A stretch of DNA of 28,603 nt from JAGLTN01 sp023135255 (lineage in GTDB: Bacteria > Planctomycetota > Phycisphaerae > Sedimentisphaerales > Anaerobacaceae). The translations under genes and the position numbers were made by a program. Where the stretch lies: contig DAOWCP010000022.1 of the NCBI GenBank assembly GCA_030639495.1, forward strand, positions 1 to 28,603, in the 5' to 3' direction. The notes under the pieces are model-generated. The model was not told the origin of the DNA, searched no databases, and saw nothing but the letters and a program-made list of their open reading frames with translations. The stretch's first letter is position 1. Every line of letters begins with the position of its first letter. Shown piece by piece: positions 24,074 through 28,603 of the stretch.

Positions 24074-24175
24074 ATACTAATCCCAATTAAATTTTTCGCT
24101 TTATCCGCGGGTAAATAACTCAAAGATAAGAAGTTATGGATTTATTCGCGGAAATTTATTACCATGAATGGTATA
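24074..24175 (+). repeat. Palindromic intergenic repeat, copy B (102 bp)
   Basis: A full-length but more diverged copy: it opens ATACTAATCCCAATTAAATT, keeps CCGCGG...TTCGCGG around the centre (TAACT...AGTTA), and ends with TACCAT-GA-ATGGTA. That terminal palindrome differs from copy C by a matched pair of changes that keep the stem. It is in direct orientation with copy C, 92 bp away. Confidence 0.88.
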
Positions 24176-24267
24176 ATTTGAATGTTAAGCAAATTACTTC
24201 TTCGCCCTGTCGTTTTTGGTCGTTATAATGCTTCTTTTTAATGGAAACTTATTTATTATCTCAGATT

Positions 24268-24370
24268 TATACTGATCCCAATTGAATTTTTCCGTTTATC
24301 CGCGGGTAAATAACTTGAAAATAACAAGTTACGGATTTATTCGCGGAAATTTCTTACCCTGAAGGGTATA
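24268..24370 (+). repeat. Palindromic intergenic repeat, copy C (103 bp)
   Basis: The reference copy: it starts TATACTGATCCCAATTGAAT, has CCGCGG (24300-24305), a central hairpin TAACTTG (24311-24317)/CAAGTTA (24325-24331), TTCGCGG, then TACCCT-GA-AGGGTA (24355-24368) and final TA. TATAC at the left end is matched by GTATA at the right end. It ends eight bases before the trmB start, so its last bases form the trmB ribosome-binding region. The gap 23969-24378 otherwise holds a weak AAAGCTA/TAGCTTT inverted repeat (24024-24060) and no gene. Confidence 0.92.
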
Positions 24371-24378
24371 TTTGGTAA

Positions 24379-25011
24379 ATGGCAAGAATTTTAAAAGAAT
24401 ATCCAGCGGTTGTTTTAAAAGAAGAAGATATTAATGAAAAAGTTGACTTCAAAGCCCTTTTTGGCAGATCACAGGAGGTTCATATCGAAATAGGCGCTGG
24501 GAGAGGTACTTTTATTGTAAATCAGGCAAGAGCATTTCCCGAAATCGACTTTTTAGGCATCGAATGGGCACGCAAATACTACCGCCACGCTGTTGACCGG
24601 ATAGGCAGATGGCAGCTTAAAAATGCCCGAATGATTCGCACCGAGGCAGCTGATTTTATAGCAAAAAACCTGAAAAACAGCTCTGTAGACTGGTTTCATG
24701 TGTATTTCCCGGATCCCTGGCCTAAGAAACGACATAACAAAAGGCGATTTCTCTGCAAAGAGAACCTCACCGAACTACTTAGATGCCTCAAAACCGGTGG
24801 TGTAATACAGATCGCTACCGACCATAAAGACTATTATAAACAAATTACAACAGTTTTTAACGATGGAGACATCCGATTTGAGAAAATTGACTTCGTAAAG
24901 GCTGTTGACGCCCAGGAAAGAGAATATGTGGGAACCAATTTCGAGAGGAAATACATCAAAGAGCAAAGAACAGTTTACACTCTGGCGGTGAGAAAACTGC
25001 CAACAGAGTAG
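24379..25011 (+). CDS. trmB: tRNA (guanine-N7-)-methyltransferase TrmB
   Basis: Methylates N7 of G46 in the variable loop of tRNAs using S-adenosylmethionine. The 210-residue protein shows the SAM motif IEIGAGRGTF (about 36-45), the acidic strand end FLGIEWARKY, and the family signature FPDPWPKKRHNKRRF with the catalytic Asp, followed by GGVIQIATDHKDYY and the C-terminal substrate loop YVGTNFERKY. Length is normal. The ATG lies just after repeat copy C. The only Shine-Dalgarno-like bases are GAAGGG in the repeat end, about 12 bases away, so translation initiation may depend on the repeat. Confidence 0.96.
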   Translation: MARILKEYPAVVLKEEDINEKVDFKALFGRSQEVHIEIGAGRGTFIVNQARAFPEIDFLGIEWARKYYRHAVDRIGRWQLKNARMIRTEAADFIAKNLKNSSVDWFHVYFPDPWPKKRHNKRRFLCKENLTELLRCLKTGGVIQIATDHKDYYKQITTVFNDGDIRFEKIDFVKAVDAQEREYVGTNFERKYIKEQRTVYTLAVRKLPTE

Positions 25012-25129
25012 AATTATCACACATAATGCACAAATCTGAATATTTTTTTTAAAAGAAGTATTAAGACCGATAAAGCAACTCAAATTCACATAATCGCCAT
25101 AAGCAATGTTAAAATAGATAGCTTTTTGT

Positions 25130-25158
25130 TTGACTTTTATACCCAAATGGCTTATATT
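25130..25158 (+). promoter_or_regulatory. Strong sigma-70-like promoter of the cyclophilin fusion gene
   Basis: TTGACT (25130-25135) and TATATT (25153-25158) are 17 bp apart. The predicted start near 25165 leaves a leader of about 114 bases and rules out the longer in-frame start at 25126. Confidence 0.65.
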
Positions 25159-25278
25159 GGTTTTTTCAGGGCTAAGGTGGGATACATTATAAGCCGATAC
25201 AGGAAAAGCCTGAAAGTTGTATATTTGTGGCAAATTGGTAAATTAAAACTGTTAATTTTTTTTGGAGTTAACCGGGTA

Positions 25279-26931
25279 ATGAAAAATACAATTCTTTTCT
25301 TAATGATAGTTATGGCGATTTTCTCGGTGTCTTTGGCAACGGGGGCAAGTAACCCTATAGTTTTGATGCAGACCAACTATGGCGATATCGAGTTGGAGCT
25401 CTTCATTAATGAAGCCCCGATAACTGTTGCAAACTTCCTTGAGTATGTTGATTCTGGTTTTTATAATGGGCTTATCTTTCACCGTGTTATGAATGAATTT
25501 ATGATCCAGGGTGGTGGATTTGATCAGGATAAAAACCAAATGGAGACCAATGACCCGATCGTGAATGAGAGCAGCAACGGCATAAGCAATGTCCGCGGCA
25601 CAATTGCGATGGCAAGAAAAGGAGAGTCTGATTCCGCAACCGCACAATTTTTCATTAATCAAGTAGATAACGATTTTCTTGATAAGGTAAATGACGGAAT
25701 AGGCTACTGTGTTTTTGGTCAGGTAGTCAGCGGGCTGGAAACTGTGGATACTATCGCAGTAGTCGAAACTGCTAATGATGTGTCTTTTCCACTAGAGACA
25801 AACCCAAGGGATGATGTGCCGGTAGAGGATGTTATTATATTGAACGTTGAACGTTACGCAACTTTGGTTGCTCCTGATGGCAATGATTCTAATTCAGTAA
25901 CACCTTTTGAGACTATTCAGGCGGCAGTTGACAGCACTGTTGATGGAGGAACGATTGTTCTTGAGCCTGGAATATATACCGGAGCTGGTAATTGTGATAT
26001 TGTTTTCGGCGGGAAAACGATAACCATTACAGGTAAAAACTCAAGCCAGATCGACCCGATAGCAGCTACGATCATTGATTGCAACGGCAGCGCAGGTGAT
26101 GAACATCAGGGGTTCATTCTTGATGAAAACGATAATGTCACGATAAAGAATCTTACTATAACAGGCGGTTACAGCAGATTTGGATCAGCTGTTTATATTG
26201 ACCACGCTACAGCAACAATTGAAAACTGCGTTATCAGAGGAAACGTGGGTACATTTGACGGCGGCGGTATCTGCCTTGTCAGCTCTGACGGATATATTAC
26301 CAACTGCACGATAGTTGACAACAGCACTACTTACAACCGTTATGGCATCATTTATTGCGTAAACTCCGCAGTGACGGTTTCAAACTGTATCCTCGACAAC
26401 GATGGCTACAGCCCAAAGGAAATATATGTCTACAAAAGCACCGCCGACGTTAGCTATTGCAATATCAGCGGCGGATATGCCGGCACAGGAAACATAGATG
26501 TTGATCCGCTGTTCGCTGATGTCAATAACGGCAATTACCACCTGGCAAGTCAGGGATGGCAATGGGATACAACAACAGACAGCTGGGGCTTTAATAATAA
26601 AACCAGCTACTGTATAGATGCCGGCGATCCGAATTTGGGTTTTAGTGATGAGCCTGATATCGCAGTAATAGATCCAAACAATACCAGGGCCAGCAGAAAT
26701 TTGAGAATCAATATGGGCGCTTATGCCAATAAGGCAACTGCTTCAGTTGCACCGTTTGCAGATTTCAACAACGATAATCTGGTCAACTTCACAGATTACG
26801 CAACGATGATGAATAGCTTCATGCAAACAGAGCTTACAGTATTAGACATCAACAGAGATGGCGATGTCGACTATAATGACCTTTCCATGCTCGCAGAAGA
26901 CTGGCTAAAAGGTCAAGGCAGCCTGCCTTAG
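25279..26931 (+). CDS. Secreted cyclophilin fused to a right-handed beta-helix and dockerin-like tail
   Basis: A 550-residue exported protein. The ATG at 25279 opens a clear signal peptide (MKNTILFLMIVMAIFSVSLA); GGAG is 11 bases upstream. Residues 25-192 form a cyclophilin-type peptidyl-prolyl isomerase: TNYGDIELELF, FHRVMNEFMIQGGGF with the catalytic Arg69, ATAQFFINQVDNDFLD and FGQVVSGLETVD. Residues about 196-470 form a pectate-lyase-like right-handed beta-helix (TPFETIQAAVDSTVDGGTI, ITGGYSRFGSAVYIDHATAT, then repeated strands of the form I-x-N-C-x-I), as in planctomycete surface proteins. The end (about 494-545) is a dockerin-like pair, DFNNDNLVNFTDYATM and DINRDGDVDYNDLSMLAEDW. The isomerase residues look intact, so an active extracytoplasmic foldase joined to a carbohydrate-binding or cell-surface module is plausible. 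Repeat copy D begins at the base after its stop. Confidence 0.9.
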   Translation: MKNTILFLMIVMAIFSVSLATGASNPIVLMQTNYGDIELELFINEAPITVANFLEYVDSGFYNGLIFHRVMNEFMIQGGGFDQDKNQMETNDPIVNESSNGISNVRGTIAMARKGESDSATAQFFINQVDNDFLDKVNDGIGYCVFGQVVSGLETVDTIAVVETANDVSFPLETNPRDDVPVEDVIILNVERYATLVAPDGNDSNSVTPFETIQAAVDSTVDGGTIVLEPGIYTGAGNCDIVFGGKTITITGKNSSQIDPIAATIIDCNGSAGDEHQGFILDENDNVTIKNLTITGGYSRFGSAVYIDHATATIENCVIRGNVGTFDGGGICLVSSDGYITNCTIVDNSTTYNRYGIIYCVNSAVTVSNCILDNDGYSPKEIYVYKSTADVSYCNISGGYAGTGNIDVDPLFADVNNGNYHLASQGWQWDTTTDSWGFNNKTSYCIDAGDPNLGFSDEPDIAVIDPNNTRASRNLRINMGAYANKATASVAPFADFNNDNLVNFTDYATMMNSFMQTELTVLDINRDGDVDYNDLSMLAEDWLKGQGSLP

Positions 26932-26994
26932 TATACTGATCCCAATTGAATTTTACCGTTTATCCGCGGGCATTTACTACCCTTCAAGGGTATA
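26932..26994 (+). repeat. Palindromic intergenic repeat, copy D (63 bp, central hairpin deleted)
   Basis: It begins at the base after the stop of the fusion gene with TATACTGATCCCAATTGAAT, continues to CCGCGGG (26964-26970), then jumps straight to CATTTACTACCC and the terminal palindrome TACCCTT-C-AAGGGTA (26978-26992). The 40 missing bases lie between two CGCGGG direct repeats in copy A, so simple slippage or recombination explains the loss. Its right end overlaps the last codons of the convergent nitroreductase gene. Confidence 0.9.
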
Positions 26995-27561
26995 GTCCAG
27001 GATTATTGAATCAAGGCTTCGTTTGGGAACATGGTGAGTGCCATTTTTATCTCGCCAGTATTTTATGTCACCATCTGTGCCGAGAGCGTCTATCTGTATC
27101 TTTTCTTTGCCCTTTCCAAGAGCAACAACTAACAGTATTTCATAACGGTCAGAAATATTAAGGCTTTGACGCAGTTTTTTTCTATCAATTGCCGCCAAGA
27201 TACATCCTGCTAAATCTTTTTCCACAGCACCGAATACAATACTGGTTGCAGCGATGGAATGGTCCCATGTGAATTTTGGTTTCAGCTCTTTGTCGCCAAG
27301 TATGACTATATATGCGGAGGGTCTTTCGCCGACTTCAGGGCCTGACCAATCTTCAAGATAACCTGCCCAGGCTAATGTCAAAAAAACTTTTGCGTTCTTT
27401 TCCGAATCACAGGACAGAATATATTTGAGGGGCTGAACATTACCCGCAGACGGGCTAAGGCGAGCAAGATCAACAAGCTCTTCGAGGGTTTTTCTATTAA
27501 TATTGTAATCTTCAAAAAATCTTCTGCAACTTCTGTTTTTAAGTATTATATCTTTAAGCAT
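26977..27561 (-). CDS. Nitroreductase family protein
   Basis: An FMN-dependent oxidoreductase of the NfsB/SagB-like nitroreductase fold, 194 residues. Seen: the N-terminal phosphate-binding pattern KNRSCRRF, the flavin-contacting SPSAGNVQPLKYIL, a central GERPSAYIVILGD, and the late helix DLAGCILAAIDRKKLRQSLN before EILLVVALGK. The electron acceptor cannot be predicted. GGGAG lies seven bases before the ATG, which follows the stop of the upstream gene by two bases, so the pair is translationally coupled. The last codons (TLEG) and the TAG stop lie inside repeat copy D, so the repeat has supplied this C-terminus. Confidence 0.88.
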   Translation of the reverse strand: MLKDIILKNRSCRRFFEDYNINRKTLEELVDLARLSPSAGNVQPLKYILSCDSEKNAKVFLTLAWAGYLEDWSGPEVGERPSAYIVILGDKELKPKFTWDHSIAATSIVFGAVEKDLAGCILAAIDRKKLRQSLNISDRYEILLVVALGKGKEKIQIDALGTDGDIKYWRDKNGTHHVPKRSLDSIILDYTLEG

Positions 27562-27563
27562 TT

Positions 27564-28313
27564 TTATTCTCCCAGCCCCCTGACGATGCCGTATTTTCTA
27601 CCTACTATAATATCAGCGATTGCCACTTTCTCGTTGGATAAATAATCAACATCCATCAATTCAATAAAATCAGCGGTATACTCTTTTAAAATTCCACAGT
27701 ATTTTACAACTTCCTGTCCTTTGATCAATTCCAGGAGAATTTTATGACCAATATATCTTTCCAGCAGCGGTTCATAAGATGTTCCAACGGAGCCAACAAA
27801 ATCATTTTTCATGCGGTCAACATATTTACCCTGAGAAGTTAATACAGTTGACGTGGAAGTTTTTTTCACATGGCTTATCATCATATTCGCAACTTCGACA
27901 ACAGAATCTCGAATGGTTTTGAAAACATTCAATGTTTTGCGTTTGAGCTTTCGGAAAAAATTGGGGTGGTAAGTTTTTTTGAGCTGTTTTTGGCGTTGTT
28001 TTTTATTTTCCTCAGTAAGCTCATCATGATATCTGACAAGAGCCTGTATATTCCCGTATTCACATTTATATAAAATGAAACTCACCTGACAGGTCTTGTC
28101 CCGTTTTTCCCCATCACGATATACGAATTCCAACCCTGTATTTTCTACTCTTAAAACACCACTGGAAATTTCACCTGTTGTCGGCTCAAGTGTCACCATA
28201 TTGCTTTGAAAATCTTTCAGGCACTTATCTCTGCTTACCCTTCTGATAAAAGCAGCAACCCCGGCAGAAACCGCAATAAAAAGTACCGTTATCCCAAAAG
28301 TACCATCAAACAT
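27564..28313 (-). CDS. Membrane-anchored protein of unknown function
   Basis: I do not recognise a named family. The 249-residue protein has one N-terminal transmembrane segment (about 5-24, FGITVLFIAVSAGVAAF) followed by a basic stretch, which suggests a cytoplasmic body. The middle is Lys/Arg/Gln-rich (about 97-130, NKKQRQKQLKKTYHPNFFRK) and may be helical. The C-terminal part (from about 190) is beta-rich, with GQEVVKYCGILKEYTADFIE and LMDVDYLSNEKVAIADIIVG, somewhat like an Sm-like or small barrel pattern, but this is weak. AAGGA lies seven bases before the ATG. It is followed two bases later by the nitroreductase start, so both are made together. Upstream is arsC on the same strand, with repeat fragment E between. 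Confidence 0.75.
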   Translation of the reverse strand: MFDGTFGITVLFIAVSAGVAAFIRRVSRDKCLKDFQSNMVTLEPTTGEISSGVLRVENTGLEFVYRDGEKRDKTCQVSFILYKCEYGNIQALVRYHDELTEENKKQRQKQLKKTYHPNFFRKLKRKTLNVFKTIRDSVVEVANMMISHVKKTSTSTVLTSQGKYVDRMKNDFVGSVGTSYEPLLERYIGHKILLELIKGQEVVKYCGILKEYTADFIELMDVDYLSNEKVAIADIIVGRKYGIVRGLGE

Positions 28314-28350
28314 GAGTTAATCCTTTAAAATTAATGATTCGAAATCGCCT

Positions 28351-28373
28351 TATACCAATCCCAATTAAATTTT
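28351..28373 (+). repeat. Palindromic intergenic repeat, fragment E (left 23 bp)
   Basis: TATACCAATCCCAATTAAAT plus TTT matches the left end of the repeat (closest to copy B) and then stops. The fragment overlaps the last codons and TAA stop of arsC. Only the end is present, so it is a remnant or a partial insertion. Confidence 0.65.
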
Positions 28374-28603
28374 CAGTAAACTTATAAAATTACGAATTTC
28401 ATCTCTGACCCTTCGAAATTCTGACATGATATATTCGACAGTTCCTAAAGCCATTGAAGGGTCATCGAAACAACGGTGAATCACTTTTGTTTTGCCCGAC
28501 CAAACAGGACATTGCTCTTTTGCATTATCGCAGACAGTAACTACCAGATCAAAATCTATGCCAGGCAAATCGTCAATATGTTTAGAATAATATTTAGAAA
28601 TAT
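28365..28603 (-). CDS. arsC: Partial arsenate reductase, thioredoxin-type ArsC
   Basis: The last 79 codons of a gene entering from the right edge; the frame stays open to the end of the window. It belongs to the low-molecular-weight phosphatase-fold arsenate reductases, which reduce arsenate to arsenite. Visible: YSKHIDDLPGIDFDLVVTVC, then CDNAKEQCPVWSGKTKVIH with the two redox cysteines seven residues apart (equivalent to Cys82 and Cys89 of the plasmid pI258 enzyme), then HRCFDDPSMALGT and FRRVRDEIRNFI, the usual C-terminal helix. Both relay cysteines being present argues for arsenate reductase rather than a plain tyrosine phosphatase. The catalytic P-loop Cys is outside the window. The stop codon and last residues lie in repeat fragment E. 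Confidence 0.88.
   Translation of the reverse strand, partial: ISKYYSKHIDDLPGIDFDLVVTVCDNAKEQCPVWSGKTKVIHRCFDDPSMALGTVEYIMSEFRRVRDEIRNFISLLKI

Noticed and set aside
25126..25278. Longer start for the cyclophilin fusion
   Set aside because: It would place the signal peptide 51 residues inside the protein and overlap the TTGACT/TATATT promoter.

Overview
The window looks like chromosomal DNA of an uncultured planctomycete, most likely class Phycisphaerae. Two secreted proteins end in the dockerin-like calcium-loop tail (two D-x-N-x-D repeats followed by WL) that is common in that class. Housekeeping genes are interleaved with secreted carbohydrate- and peptide-active proteins, and no phage, IS or plasmid genes are visible. 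The assignment rests on gene content only.

Layout. 1-5756 (minus): transketolase, then the transcription-repair coupling factor mfd, then the start of a SurA-like lipoprotein. 6007-8481 (minus): a secreted protein with a trypsin-like domain whose catalytic His is Gln, and a dockerin-like tail. 8734-12525 (minus): a two-gene glycan operon, a GH43-like lipoprotein followed by a DUF4838/SMP-30 fusion, ending in a clear terminator. 12700-14823 (plus): a prolyl-oligopeptidase lipoprotein transcribed divergently. 15005-17687 (plus): a two-CBS-domain protein, a sigma-54 activator without a sensor domain, and a degenerate receiver-domain protein.

17688-18522 holds no convincing gene. It is a dense set of hairpins with a 109-bp tandem unit, a candidate promoter and palindromic operator at its left end and a strong terminator at its right end. 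I read it as a candidate undescribed structured RNA, and it is the most interesting part of the window. tRNA-His(GTG), a GltS-type symporter and pyruvate phosphate dikinase follow, all minus.

23309-28603 carries an isochorismatase-fold protein lacking the catalytic Cys, trmB, a cyclophilin/beta-helix/dockerin fusion, a nitroreductase, a membrane-anchored unknown and the end of a thioredoxin-type arsC. The second theme of the window is a palindromic intergenic repeat of about 103 bp: three full copies, one with an internal deletion and one end fragment. Its copies lie against, and twice overlap, gene ends.

Sigma-70-like promoters with 16-17 bp spacers were found by eye before most transcription units. 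Several starts were moved to internal ATGs because of Shine-Dalgarno sites, promoters or signal peptides.
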